Source: Agrostemma githago | Taxonomy: Eukaryota; Streptophyta; Magnoliopsida; Caryophyllales; Caryophyllaceae | Assembly (NCBI GenBank): GCA_958450325.1 | Contig: OY288247.1 | Location: 57,477,701 to 57,541,700, forward strand | Reading direction: 5' to 3' | DNA length: 64,000 bases | Shown: one piece after another, positions 35,316 through 48,300 of the stretch | Layout of the letters: each line of letters begins with the position of its first letter | Numbering within the stretch: the first letter of the stretch is position 1 | Translations under genes and position numbers: made by a program | The notes under the pieces: model-generated | Told to the model about the DNA's origin: nothing | What the model saw: the letters and a program-made list of their open reading frames with translations, nothing else | The model's database searches: none

Positions 35316-36999
35316 TGACACGGTCTAGTCACGTTACCGTAATCAAAATAACCTAAATACAACTAACCGATAGATAGTGATAAATAGGGTCGATTCCACA
35401 GGGAGGCAAATTGAATTTATAAGTCGGTCGATTAGAAGGTCCAATTCACGAAGTGCGATTTAGTTGAGTTTATAAACTAACAGACTACAGCAGACAATAA
35501 ACTATGATGCTAAAATTAAAACAGTAAACTAGTATGAAGATAATAAAATTAATGGAAGAAAAATACCAGAGTTACAAGATCGTCATAAACCAAAATAAGC
35601 ATAAATACAGTAATCAAACAATCGATTAATATGAACTAAAGGGTGTAGACACGGTCCTCTCGGATCACTAGTCGCCCTAGAATTTACCTAACGGGCTCTC
35701 GCATCTTATTAGGAAATTCCAACGATTACAACGAGTCTAATCCGTTCCAGGCTTTCGATCTTAGGTCGGGATTTACAGGATACAAACAATCAATTAAGGC
35801 CTATAATTAATTATTCGTCATTGAGATATTGCAAGAGCGATAAAGTTCATAAAAACCGATTTATTTAACTACTGCATAAATACAAAAATTGGTTTATAAG
35901 TTACCTATAACTCTAGTGAAAACGAATTTAGCTACTCATATTTACAGTGACAATTAGTATACTAATAATGATGACAAAAATGGGATATGACATGATAACA
36001 GTATGAATTGAGAACTATGGAAAAAATACAAAATTAACAGGATTACAAAACTACTGGAAAAGAGATAAATAAGAATTAATAAAAAAGAAAAAGGAACCAA
36101 ACTGATGTTAAACTAATGAATTCTAAAAGGAGACAGAAAATAAAATCTAATACTACTGGAAGAGGGAGATAGGGAAGAAGGAGAAATTTACCCAACGGAG
36201 AGACTGCAGAGATAAAGAAATAGAATAAGAAGAAACCCGAAAATAATAATACTGAATAATTCCCAAAATGCTTGAATTAATTACTGAAGACTGATTACAA
36301 AAAGCTTCAAAATAAAAACTAATTGTGTTTTGATTACAGAGATAACAAGGAAGAAGATGAAGCAGAGAATATGTTAATGGAAGGATGTTTAGATCATAAA
36401 ATTAAAGCTGTATTTAAACTGCTTAAGCCCTCAATAACTGTCCTTTTTTTTCCTCCTATCTTCAATCCTATTAATTAAGTAGTGGGAAGAAGAAGAGCGT
36501 AATAGGGGGAGTAGTGGGTAACGTCAACTGAATTAGTCTTGGAGTGGTATCCCATCTTGCAGACTTGGATTTTAGGTTGGTAGACTTGAGATCCAAGTCT
36601 GCAGACTGAGTTTAATCTAGGCTTCCAACGGACTTCTACTCAGTCTACGGACTGTCTGCTGCACTTTCTCAGTCTATAGACTTGTTTCCCAGTCTATAGA
36701 CTTGTGCTTTAGTCTCCAACTTTCTTACTTCCTTCCTCTCAGTCTATAGACTCACAGCCTAGTCTATAGACTTGCTTCCTTCTTCTTGGTCTACAATGAA
36801 TTGGTTTCAGAGCTTTATTATTTTTGATGCAATTTTTAGCTCTTTTAACTACTCGGTCTCGATTATCTGCAAAATAACAAAAGAATACCCGAGTAGAAAA
36901 TATGGGAGAAAATAGCGTAATCTGACTCCTAAAATAATAAATCGACACAGAAATGCGTGCCAAAATAGGTGAAAAATCGAATAGGAACGACACGCATCA
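35316..36999 (-). repeat. Gypsy 5' LTR
   Basis: 1684 bp, partner of 14220-15913, with the same TATA-like box and a dyad array at 36596-36772. Confidence 0.93.
36596..36772 (-). promoter_or_regulatory. Dyad array AGTCT-RY-AGACT in gypsy 5' LTR
   Basis: Copies include 36596-36607 (centre GC), 36741-36752 and 36761-36772 (centre AT), with others between. Layout is the same as in the 3' LTR at 15509-15685. Confidence 0.6.
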
Positions 37000-37004
37000 C
37001 ATAC

Positions 37005-37686
37005 ACATCACATGTACAGAATAGTCAAAGACTCAGGACTAAAGACCGTACAAGTTCATAACTTGCAAAGAACTTTACTGACACTAAACGAAATCTTAGT
37101 AAAATCCTTTTCGGTGGGTCTGTCTAATGCATGTTCTTAACATACACCCGTGTGTCTGGTTTAGTATCTCGATACCTATGCCTCAAGGAACTTAGTCATC
37201 AACGAACTCACACACTAGTCATTTAAGGGTATTCAAATTTCCCAACATAATACCCTGACTAGAGACAAAATAATTACATCATCCAAATAGAGTTCAAGAC
37301 TAAGTCATGCACTTAGTGGTCTATTTCATCAATGTATATTATTTAGGGACAAACAATCCATACAAGAATTGAATGAAAATTGCACTTTATTAAATAAAAG
37401 CAATAGTGAAAATTACAAAGTTCAGCATAAAATTAATACTCCCACTAAAACAAGGATCTCCTAAATAGGACTTAAGACCATTCGCTCATGGGTCTAATGC
37501 CTATCGCGGCTCTATGACTCTCATGCTTAGGCTGCGAGAGGGGCTTTGTCAAGCGATCGACAACATTTGCTTCCGTTGGTACTCTGCATATCTTGACATT
37601 ACTTCTCTCAATGAACTCCCTGATTAGGTGAAATCATCTGAGTATGTGTTTGGATTTCTGATGAGACCTAGGCTCCTTAGCTTGCG
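37005..37686 (-). other. Copia 3' untranslated part, proximal piece
   Basis: Non-coding sequence between the RNase H end and the gypsy insertion. No open frame of note. Confidence 0.6.
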
Positions 37687-39332
37687 CTATGGCACCATTA
37701 TTATCACAATAAAGGTCCAAGGGGCTTCAAATGCTAGGGACGACTCCCAGCTCCTCAATGAACTGCCTAATCCGAACAGCTTCTTTTGATGCTTCCGAAG
37801 CAGCAATATACTTAGCTTCTGTTGCAGAATCTGCCACTGTGCTCTGTTTGGAACTTTCCAACTTACAGCACCACCGTTCAAACAAAAGACAAAACCGGAC
37901 TGTGATTTGGAATCATCCTTGTCTGTCTTGAAGCTAGCATCGGTGTAACCACTTACAACGAGATGCTCTTCACCTCCATACACCAAGAATAAGTCTTTAG
38001 TCCTTCTTAAGTACTTTAGAATATTCTTGGCTGCTATCCAGTGACTTTCACCCGGATTCGACTGGTATCTACTCGTCATGCTTAGAGCACAAGCTACATC
38101 AAGACGAGTACACAACATGGCATACATGATGGATCCTATGGCCGACGCATAGGGAACCTTACTCATGCGCTCTAGCTCATGAGGTGTCGAGGGACACCGA
38201 CTCTTGCTTAGATTGACACCATGTGACATTGGTAAGAACCCTCTTTTGGAATCCGTCATATTGAACCGTTTAAGGATCTTATCAATATAAGTTCCTTGAC
38301 TAAGTCCAATAAACCTCTTTGATCTATCTCTATAGATTCTTGTTCCTAAGATGTAGGCTGCTTCACCCATGTCTTTCACGGAAAAACAACTTCCAAGCCA
38401 ACCTTTTACGGATTGCAACAATGGAACGTTATTTCCAATTAGGAGTATGTCATCGACATATAGAACCAAAATTGCTATTTCACTCCCACTAAATTTCTTA
38501 TACACACAAGGCTCAACTTCGTTTTTACAGAACCCAAAGGCTTTAATTGCCTCATCAAAACGAAGATTCCAACTCCGAGATGCTTGCTTCAGTCCATAAA
38601 TGGAATGCTAAAGTTTGCATATTTTCTTAGCATCCTTTGATATGAAACCCTCGGGTTTTGTCATGTACACATCCTCTTGCAGATTCCTGTTAAGGAAAGT
38701 TGTTTTCACATCCATTTGCCAAATTTCATAATCATGAAAAGCTGCAATTGCTAAGAGAATCCTAATGGATTTAAGCATCGCTACTGGTGAGTAAGTTTCA
38801 TCATAGTCGATACCATGAGTTTGCTTGAAACCTTTAGCCACCAAGCGAGCTTTATAGACATCTACATGTCCTTCCATGTCAATCTTATTCTTAAAGACCC
38901 ATTTGCACTCGATGGTTTTGACACCTTCGGGTGCGTCTATCAAAGTCCATACTTTGTTATGGTACATGGAATCCATTTCAAACTTCATGGCCTCAAGCCA
39001 TTTTTCAGAGTCTGGTCCCGTCAGTGCCTCTTTGTAGGTTTAGGTTCATCATTTTCTATCAAGTATAAATCATGACGATACCTAGCCGGAGTATTCCCAA
39101 GGTTAGATCTTACAGACTTACGAGGGACAAAATCATTGGAAACAGGCATAGGTTCTTCTTCAAGAGGTGAGATCGCAACATCTTGCACATTCGCCTCCTC
39201 ATCCTCAACTTCCTCATTAGGAATTGTGGATGCCCGAATATCCCGAATTTCTTCAAGATCAACCTTACTCCCACTACTCCTTTTGGAAATGAACTCTTTT
39301 TTCAAGAAGACTCCAGTCTGAGCAACAAACAC
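37687..39332 (-). pseudogene. Copia reverse transcriptase and RNase H (frameshifts and a stop)
   Basis: Segments 39332-39021, 38988-38608 and 38505-37687. The first is the integrase tail/linker with TIPNEEVEDEEANVQDV. The second starts reverse transcriptase: WTLIDAPEGVKTIECKWVFK, KARLVAKGFKQTHGIDYDET and WQMDVKTTFLN with the motif-A Asp. It ends in an in-frame TAG at 38608, after which SIYGLKQAS is still readable. The third has VLYVDDILLIGNN, the copia active site, then YASAIGSIMYAMLCTRLDVA and RNase H with VSGYTDASFKTDKDDSKSQS and GGAVSW. A frameshift after that garbles the RNase H end. Confidence 0.9.
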
Positions 39333-41431
39333 TTTGTTCTCAGTAGGATTGTAGAAGTGATAGCCTCTAGTTTCCTTTGGATAACCAACAAAAACGCATT
39401 GTCAGATTTAGGTCCTAGCTTTTCAGGAATCAATTTCCTAACATAAGCTTCGCAACCCCAAATTTTCATGAAAGACAAACTAGGAACCTTTCTTGTCCAC
39501 ATCTCATGTGGTGTCTTTTCAACTGACTTAGATGGACACCTATTAAGTGTAAAAGTAGACGTTTCGAGCGCATAGATCCAGAAGTATATAGGAAGGTCTG
39601 CATGCCTCATTATAGATCGAACCATATCTAGTAAGGTTCGATTTCTCCTCTCAGACACACCATTCCATTGTGGTGTTCCAGGTGAAGTGAGTTGGGAAAC
39701 AATTCCACAGCTCCTAAGATGATCATTGAAATCTTGACTCAAATATTCACCACCTCGATCCGATCGAAAGGCTTTGATTGTCTTGCCTAGTTGATTCTGT
39801 ACTTCATTTTGGAATTCTTTGAACTTTTCAAATGATTCCGATTTGTGCCACATCAGGTACACATAACCATATCTACTGAAATCATCAGTAAATGTAATGA
39901 AGTATGAAAACTCTCCCCTAGCTGTGGTACTCATTGGACCACATACATCCGAATGTATTAGTCCCAATAAGTCAGACGCCCTTTCATTGTATCCAGTGAA
40001 AGGCGTCTTTGTCATCTTGCCAAGCAAACAAGATTCACATATATCATATGATTCATAATCAAAATGATCTAAAAGTCCATCCTTATGGAGCTTTTGTATG
40101 CGTTTCTCATTTATATGACCCAAACAACAATGCCACAAGTAAGTAGGATTAGAATCCATAGATTTCAACCGCTTTGCATTATTATTATTATATAGCTGCT
40201 TAGGTGAATCAAGAACATATAAGCCATCAAAAATGAATGGTTGACAATACACAATACCATTACGCGAAATGGAAAAACATTTGTTCTTTATTGAAATATC
40301 AAAGCCTTTCATGTCCAAACAATAAATGGAAATAATATTCCTGCTAATGGCAGGTACATGATAACAATTATTTAGTTCTAAAATTAGGCCACTTGGCAAC
40401 TCTAAATGAAATGTTCCTACAGCTAAAGCAGCAACTCGTTCTCCATTGCCTACGCGCAGGTCCACTTCACCTTTTGCCAGAGCCCTCATGTCTCTCAATC
40501 CCTGTACATTACAGCAAATATGATAACCACATCCAGTATCAAATACCCATGATGTAGAGCATCTAGTAGTAACATTTACTAATATAACATTAATACATGT
40601 AGAGGTGGAAGCAACATTCTCATTCTTCTTATCTTCCAGATATTTTGGACAGTTCCTCTTCCAATGCCCCTTTTCACTACAGTAGTGACAAAGGTCCTCA
40701 TCAGATTTCTTACGCGAATTCTTAGACTTCGGCTTGGCTTTAGCAACATTTGCCTTAGCCGCCTTTCCTTTGTTTTTGCCTTTGAAACCCTTTCCCTTTT
40801 GTACCATAAGTACTTCAGGGGTTAGACCCTTCCTGACGTTTGGTTTAGCCGTCTTAAGCATTCCGTGCAACTCTTGCATCGATCTCTTTAGATCATGCAT
40901 GTTAAAGTTCAGCACAAAATCCTTCCAGATAGATGATAAGGATTGAAGTAAAATATTTGTCTGCATATGGTATGCAAACCCTGCACTAAGACGATCAAGG
41001 TTAACAAAATAACCCATCATTTTCATCATATGCGGGCTGACCGGGTCTTTGTCACCCATTTTGTAGTTAAATAGTGCAATGACATTATACCTCTCGATCC
41101 TAGCCTGCTCCTGAAACATTGATTTCAGGTTCTCTATAATCTCATATGCCGACTCAGTATTTTCATATTGCTTCTGAAGCTCAGAATTCATAGTCGCAAG
41201 TATGAGACAGCAGACGTCAGTATTGTCTTTCTCATGAGTGAGGTATGATATCTTTATATCATCCGGAGCATCAGAATCTGGTTCTAAAGGAAGTTCCTTC
41301 TCGAGGACATATTCCTTTCTCTCCTGTTTGAGAACAATTCTCAAAGAGCGATACCATTCCAGAAAATTTGAACCTTTCAATTTTTCTTTCTCAAGCATTG
41401 GACGGAGCGAAAAATTGTTTGACGACGACAT
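39302..41431 (-). pseudogene. Copia gag, protease and integrase
   Basis: From the ATG at 41431 the frame is open for about 710 codons. Gag has WYRSLRIVLKQERKEYVLEK and a zinc knuckle CHYCSEKGHWKRNC near residue 270. Protease shows WVFDTGCGYHICCN, where copia enzymes usually have DSGA/DTGA; Gly-Cys replaces the usual Gly-Ala/Ser, so activity is doubtful. Integrase has HCCLGHINEKRIQKL and CESCLLGK (HHCC), then HSDVCGPM, FRSDRGGEY and NGVSERRNR for the DDE triad. Near 39390 the frame slips and continues in the segment at 39332. Confidence 0.92.
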
Positions 41432-41497
41432 ATCTACAATAAATAAATAAATGCAGACTAAGTAATATGCTGAAAAATGCAATAAAATCTGAAACAA

Positions 41498-42840
41498 TTT
41501 TAAGACAAATTATGAAAACTACCCTAAAATTCTCATAATATTCCAAGATCCTAAACCTTTTGTTGCTTAAGTGAACTTGGGCTCACTACTCAAACTCCAA
41601 AAGTAAAGGTAGACAACTATTTGTCGATTACATACCATGTAATTTGGTTTGTCGGTATAAGTCATCATATGAAACCAACTATTTGCCTCAAAGCCCAAGT
41701 CCGACTTGATAGCGATGTTTAAGAAAACCAAACTAAACCTGTGGGTAACCGTTACCCACCTATTCAGTCCACACACATCGACAAAGCACCGCTTAGGCAG
41801 TCACTTTAACCAATGATATGAAATTATTGTAGTGGTTAGTTCTGGAAAGGCAATAGTTAAATATTTGTGAAGGAATAATTGCATTATGGGTCCTAACCAT
41901 GTTTCTAGGTCATCTAACAAGGCGACCTATTAGTTCTAAACACACAAGTCTCATAAAATAAACATTCGTGCATCATATGACATAATATTCAATTATAATC
42001 ATGTATAGAACAAGGTTTTATAAGGAACCCGAATGAAATTAATATACAATATGTAAAAGTGACCAAATTCCATTAATATGTCTATTTTACAAAAAATCGA
42101 GTCTTGTCCTAATCATATTAGGACTCATCGTAAATAAAAATCTAGTAATTTAAATTTCTCAATTTCAATCGAATCTTGACCCATCTTATTAGTCTCATCG
42201 TCATCAAGGAAATCGAGGATTATGTTGGGTCAATAAAAGTAAAACATAATCTATATTATATCTCAAAATTAAAGATTAATTTCATAATTTAACAATTTAA
42301 ATTCACAAATTAAGATACCCTAAACATAATCGGTAATTACTAGACTAATCATACATGATGTGATACGATATCAGTGAATAAACTGAGAAGCAACTTATAA
42401 GCATCGATAAAAGACAATAATCAACATCAATATACTCTTCAACATGCAAATAATAACTTTTCAGCCTTATAAATAAAATATCTCTGACATTGGACAGAAC
42501 AACTACCACCATGCATATTATCTCTCTTGCACAAATATTATATTAAATATAACATATACGAAGGGGTTGGAAATAAGTCAACAACTAGCAGCATGTAATA
42601 TATCTCTTACCTAGTTACGTTCATATTACATTACGATGACATCAGCAATAACATCATGTTAAGCAAAAACAGCAAGTGTCAACATGTATCAACTTATACG
42701 AGACATATCAGCGGATAGAATGCAAACAGATGAGAACAATTCTCGCAAAATAAATAATCAAATTAATACGCAATAGAATCCCTCATAACCAATTATGAGA
42801 CAAAGATTCATGTCGATTTGATTAATACTATATAACAGAG
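41498..42840 (-). other. Copia leader region
   Basis: AT-rich untranslated sequence between primer site and gag. Only a 69-codon frame (41567-41776) without similarity is seen. Confidence 0.6.
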
Positions 42841-42852
42841 GCTCTGATACCA
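42841..42852 (-). other. Copia primer binding site, initiator tRNA-Met
   Basis: The minus strand reads TGGTATCAGAGC, the standard plant copia primer site, one base from the 5' LTR. Confidence 0.93.
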
Positions 42853-42853
42853 C

Positions 42854-43537
42854 TGTAAGGTTACAACCCTTTAAGCCAAGGACCTGTTATAAGTGTTAAC
42901 CAAAAAGACAAAAGTAGAGGGATAACGATTATACCTTATTAGTTGCGGAAGAGCGTATTAATAAGAATAATAAGAAATATAATAACCCAGAATTATATAT
43001 AATTCCCCACAGACAAAATAAAGCAACCCAGATGTGATGCCTCCGTTGGTATCCACACAGGTACGGAACTGCGGTGTATATATGCTACTATAAGGGTTTT
43101 GTGAGACGATCTCACAAAATTCTCTCTCTAATAATATATGAATCAATACTCTGAATTGTATGATTTGGTTCATCATATGAACCTCCTTATATAGGAGAGC
43201 TAGACAGCTAGGATACTTAACCTAGAAGTTATTCCATAACTCTAATTGATATAATTAGATTATCATAATAACTCTAGTTACCATAACTAGATTATTACTA
43301 TAACTCTAATTACCATAACCGACAGCACAGCTGAGTCGTATTACTACTGACTCGATATATTAATATACCGTTATATTAATAATATCCTGTACACATTGTG
43401 TGTGATCCAATGAGCCCACTTAAACTACCAGACATATAACCCATTTATATGTCAACCCGACATCGACCTCTAGCAAGGCATATCGGATACATAGACTTAA
43501 GTGGGTAATCCGTAGGACAGTGGACATAACTCCTTCA
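42854..43537 (-). repeat. Copia 5' LTR
   Basis: 684 bp, partner of 13183-13866. A TATA box (CCTATATAAGG) lies near 43186-43195 in minus orientation. Confidence 0.93.
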
Positions 43538-43542
43538 GATTA

Positions 43543-43965
43543 GAGCTTGTTAAAGTAGTTATAAGCTTGATAAGGACTTTCGTGGTGCGACAATGGCTCG
43601 TTATGGGAATGTGTTTGAAACCTAGGGCGAAGGACCATTTTCGCGATTATTCACGTATTTATTTTGCGCAATTTTGTTTAAATAGTGTTTATGAGGATGT
43701 GGGTAGCTCCCTTGTCAATTCTTATGGGCTAGGATTACCTTTAGGGCTCTCCGTAAGGTTTTGTGTGTCTTAAGACGGACCAAAAGGTGTCCTAACGATG
43801 CCAGATTTTCCCGAAACCACTTCCATCGTGAGCGGGATTGAAAGTGGGTGCGAGCGGCTTTTTTGGAATTTTGATATTCTTACCCGAGATTTTGACCTTA
43901 TTTTGACCCGCTTAAGCTGCTTTAGCCTGATTAGAGACATATATTTTTTTTGTTGGGTTTTGCAG
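43543..43965 (+). other. Remainder of PMD gene intron 1
   Basis: Continues the host sequence interrupted at 13182 and ends in a T-rich tract and TTTTGCAG. A short open frame (43567-43773) has no similarity I recognise. Confidence 0.4.
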
Positions 43966-44754
43966 CTAGAGATGGTACCGAGCGTCCCGAGGAGACTTCT
44001 TCGGTTGGTGCTAGTGAGGAGGTTGTTGGGGAAAGTTCACAAACTCCCCGAGGGATTCGCAGAAGACATCGGAGTATTTCGTCTCAGCGTCGCGATCCCG
44101 AGACTATTAATGCGGCTGATTTCGATAGAGTGAAGAAGTGTAAGCTTCCGGAGACGGTGACTAGGAAGGTTCACGTTCCGGTTCCTGTACCGGAGAACGA
44201 GAAGGTTGTTTACGAAGATCCCGAGTGGGCTCGGGACTGGGACGGTCATCAGCTGATGTTTCATCTTGACCTTCACATTTCTAACCGCATCGTGCGGGGC
44301 CTGGTGAGTGTCCTATTCGTGTTTGTTATTTATGCCCCCAAATTCTATCATATATTTTTTGGCTCGGGTTAGGCTAGGTTCGTTTTTGTTTATCCTCGCA
44401 TTGTTTTGGTTTGCAGCCCCAGGTCCGATTAGGACTTTCTCGGGCTTTACTACGTGTCTCGATATCTATTTTCAGAAGTTGACCCCCGCGGTAAAGGGGA
44501 TTATTGCGAGGACTGCTCTAGGACTCGTGGTCGGACACTGGGTTAGGTTGGTGGGCTGCAAGACTAAATGCAACCTTATGGTGATTAGAGCGATGATAGA
44601 TCGCTTCCACGATACTACCTCGACCTTCCACATGGCCTTTGGCGAGGTCCGGATGACCCTAGAGGATTTCAGGATGATTAGTGGTCTGCTCTGGGGGCCG
44701 GATAGGATTTGGTGGGCCGCCGAAGGCCCTAGTCTAGATAGCGATGAGGTGCGG
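43966..44754 (+). pseudogene. Plant mobile domain (PMD) gene, exons 2 and 3, truncated by insertion
   Basis: Exon 2 (43966-44303) follows a TTTTGCAG acceptor and ends at GTGAGT. Exon 3 starts at 44476 after a pyrimidine tract and TTTTCAG, and stays in frame. The conceptual protein has about 117 residues before exon 3: a basic, Ser-rich start with RGIRRRHRS, then an EDPEWARDWDGHQLMFHLD stretch. Exon 3 adds 93 residues with the PMD-type hallmark DTTSTFHMAFGEVRMTLEDF. PMD proteins (MAIN/MAIL type in Arabidopsis) act in nuclear gene silencing and genome stability, and PMD genes are also carried by some gypsy and Mutator elements, so this copy may itself be element-borne. At 44755 a sequence starting TGTAACACCC cuts the gene inside the domain, so it is broken. 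The original intron 1 was about 580 bp. Confidence 0.6.
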
Positions 44755-45305
44755 TGTAACACCCGCTATTTTTCTAGCTTTTTATTCTTTCCGTTATGAC
44801 ATCGTCATAACTCTCACATTTCGGCCTCATATTTCATCATTTTACCAAGCTTTATTTTTAGTTTTAAGTTTAATGATATTTATTTTAAATGTTAAAGATT
44901 TTAACTCTCCATTTATTTGGTTTTCTTCGTAAACTAATTAATTTTCCGTGAGGAATTCTATTTCTCTTTGAATTGGCGTTTTTAAGCTCGGATTTAAGTT
45001 ATTCCTTTTCCTAAAATGTCTAAACCCATTTATATAATATTTCCAACTAAGAAATATTTTTTTTTATTTACGAAAATTTAGCCTTTAATGATTTTATTAC
45101 GAAGTTTCGTAAATAATTATTTTCTAACGCGAGGTTTACTCGAATTGCTTTGAAATACCTTTAACAATTTTACGATTTTCTTTTTATCAACTTACAAATT
45201 ATTTTGGGACATTTTCCCACATTTTGGACCGTGACCCCCCTTGGCTCACCCCTACTACATTTTTTTTATACACTTCATTTTATTATGTTAAACATTAGAT
45301 ATTTA
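44755..45305 (+). mobile_element. Start of an old LTR-like element cutting PMD exon 3
   Basis: Begins TGTAACACCCGC, a common plant LTR start, exactly where PMD coding similarity ends. It appears to continue at 48839-49012 and 59459-59767, interrupted by a Helitron and a solo LTR. A right end was not found, so no duplication could be checked. Confidence 0.4.
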
Positions 45306-48300
45306 CTAGATTAAAGCCCGTGCGTTGCACGGGTTAGTTGGCTTAATTACATTGTAAAAAAATTATATAAAAATAAAATATCTCATATGAAATTTTTTTT
45401 TAAAAAAAAAGGTTAAAATGATATTTTATACCATTAATACTCCGTATTTAATAGATTATTAAGACAAATTAATACTTAATGACACAAATTTAAACTTTCT
45501 TCTAACAAATTTCATTAAGAATCAACAATGACTTCAATTTATAATCATAAAATCACCTCTTCAATTTATAATCATATGATCACCCCCTCATAATAATCAT
45601 TCAGTGTGCGTGGTACAATTATACTACGGAGTATTTCATCCTTCCGTCTATCTTCTTCCATGTTCTATTTTCGTCTGTCTTTCTATCTTCTTTCCATCGT
45701 AAATATTTCTTATTTAGTCCAACTCCTTACTTCCCACAGTGACATTATTCTTTCAATGTGGGACAAATCATCTACTAAAAAAATAACATCTTTCAATGAC
45801 ATTACTCTTTCAATATGAAATAATTTTACTTAATTTTATAGTACTCTTAAAAACTCTTTATTTATTTTTTGTTGAGACTTAAGGACGAATGATTACATTT
45901 AATATGTAATGAAATTCCATCGCCCTATTATATAATTTTTCGAAGTGAGATAATTTTATGATAATAATGGACGAATGATTACTCTTATTTATAATATAGT
46001 AGAACTTAATCAAGTCATCATAATTTTTCGATGTTGAATGATTTTACTCAAGTTTATAGTCTTAAAGAACTTTTTTTTAAGACTCAAAAAGTGTGGGATA
46101 ATTTTACATGATTAATTTTATAGTTTTAAGAGCTCTTTTTAAGACTAAAAAAGTGTTTTTTTCTATCGAAATTATTAAGGACGAACGATTACTCTTATTT
46201 ACATAATAGAATTCGATTATGTTATTAAAATTTTGGACAAATGATTACTCTTATTTATATAATAGAATTTCATTACCTTATTATAATTTTTCGATGTGGG
46301 ATAATATTACCTAAGTTCTCAAGTGTTTTGTTAAGACTCAAAAGATTTTTTTTATTAATATCCAAGAACGAATGATTAATCTTATCTTATTTATAATACG
46401 AAATATAAAATTTTATCTCCTCATCTTAAGAAATCGATTGATTAGTCATATTTATAATACTACTCGTATAAAATTTCATGATTAGTCGTATTTATAATAT
46501 AAAATTTCATCAACTCATCGTAATTTTTCGATGTGGGATAATTTTACTTGAGTTTACCGTCTTAAGACCCTAAGAAGTTTTGGTTGATATCTAATGATGG
46601 ATGATTCTCTTATTTATAATATAGAATTTTTTATTTATAATTTTTCGATGTGGGATAATTTACCGTCTTAAGAGCTCTTTTTAAGATCAAAAGAACACAT
46701 GATTACTCTTATTTATAAATATAGAATCATCCTCTTATTTTAAATTTTAATATAGAATCATCATCTTATTTTAATTTTTTCGATGTGGGATAATTTTATA
46801 TTTGTAGCCTTATTAAGAGTCATTTTAAGACTCAAAAAGTTTTTTTGGTCGATATTTAAAAACAATTATTATTACTCTTATTTATAATGTAGAATTTCAT
46901 AACCTCATCACAATTTTTCGATGTGAGATAATTACTTAAGATTTATAATCTTTTTTCGATGTGAGATAATTACTTAAGATTTATAATCTTAAGAGCACTT
47001 TAAGACTCAAAAGATTTTTGATGGAAAACCAATGATTACTCATACTTATAATATAGAATTTCAACACTTCATTAATAAATTGTCGATGTGTGATAATTTT
47101 ACTTGTGAGATAATTACTTAAAATTTATAATCTTAAGAGCTCTTTAAGACACAAAAGATGTTTGGTGGAATAACCAATGATTACTCATATTTATAATATA
47201 GAGTTTCATAAACTTATTAATAAATTGTCGATGTGGGATAATTTTACTATTATTTGTATTGAAGATGATTACTCTTATTTATATACTCCGTAGTACAAAT
47301 TTATCACCTTATTATAATTTATCAATGTGGGATAATTATTGGTTGGTGTCACCTTACTTGGAAGTTTTTTTTTTGAAGAGCCAGAAGGTTATTTGTTGAT
47401 GTCTATGGACGAATTATTAATAGTCTTATTTATCATGTATAGAATTTCATCACCTTATTATAATTTGTTTACTTAATGTATAGTGTTAACAGTTTTTTTA
47501 AGACTCAAAAGATTGTTTAGTTGATGAAACTTTATAATTTTTCTAAGGTGAGATAATTTTACTTATGTTTATAGATTTTTGGTTAATATATAAGTACATG
47601 ATTACTCGATGTGAGATTTATTTTAAATAAGTTTGTAGTTTTATTAAGAGACTTTTAAAGAACTAAATTTTTTTTATTGATATTTAAGAACGAATGATTA
47701 CTATTTATTCATAATATAAAATTCATCAACCTGTTATAATTTTTCAATGTGGGATAATTTATTTAAGTTTTAGTCTCTTATCACCTCATTCATAATTTTT
47801 TGATGTGGGATAATTATTTAAGTTTATAGTCTTAAGTGCTATTTTTAAGACTAAAAAAATACATATTAATTACTCTTATTTAAACTTCTTGGTCGATATT
47901 TAAAACCAAATGGTTACTCTTGTGTATAATATAAAATTTCATCACCTCATCATAATTTTTCGATGTAAGATAATTTACTTATAGTCTTAAGAGCTGTTTT
48001 TGTAATTCAAAAGATTTTTGGTAGATACCTAAAAACGAATAATTACTCTTATTTATAATATAGAATTTCATAACCATATTATAGATTATCGATGTGGGAT
48101 AATTTTACAACTGTTATATGCACTAAATTTATCACATAATGTGAAACAAATAATATGAAATCTATACTCTAATAATGATTTAAAATATGAAACAAATAAT
48201 AATGATGTAAACAAAAAATAAATAAATTATCCCACATCACATAAACAAATAATGTTAAACAAATTTAGTCTTAAAAATCTTAGTTCTTAATATATATTGA

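Larger units (their letters stand above)
14220..36999 (-). mobile_element. Athila-like Ty3/gypsy retrotransposon, interrupted by a Tat/Ogre-like element
   Basis: LTRs lie at 14220-15913 and 35316-36999, with a 5-bp duplication CATAC (14215-14219, 37000-37004). The primer site at 35294-35311 is tRNA-Asp type, and a polypurine tract is at 15914-15929. Order on the minus strand: gag (35195-33606), protease (33212-32251), reverse transcriptase (32196-31272), RNase H and integrase (31275-29719, continuing at 19866-19707), then an extra ORF at the env position (18908-17340). Gag and integrase wording, and the extra ORF, point to the Athila clade. All genes are damaged. LTRs are about 98-99 percent alike by eye. 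Confidence 0.95.
13183..43537 (-). mobile_element. Copia LTR retrotransposon, interrupted by nested gypsy
   Basis: LTRs of 684 bp lie at 13183-13866 and 42854-43537, with a 5-bp duplication GATTA (13178-13182, 43538-43542). The primer site beside the right LTR matches initiator tRNA-Met, and a polypurine tract adjoins the left LTR. Gag, protease, integrase, reverse transcriptase and RNase H occur in copia order at 41431 down to 37687 but are broken. A gypsy element (14220-36999) sits between RNase H and the 3' LTR. LTRs differ by several percent in the stretch I compared, the most of any pair here, as expected for an outer layer. Confidence 0.95.

Noticed and set aside
44308..44470. Exon 3 of the PMD gene starting earlier, at the acceptor near 44416
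   Set aside because: That acceptor puts the PMD stretch out of frame with exon 2; the acceptor at 44475 keeps the frame.
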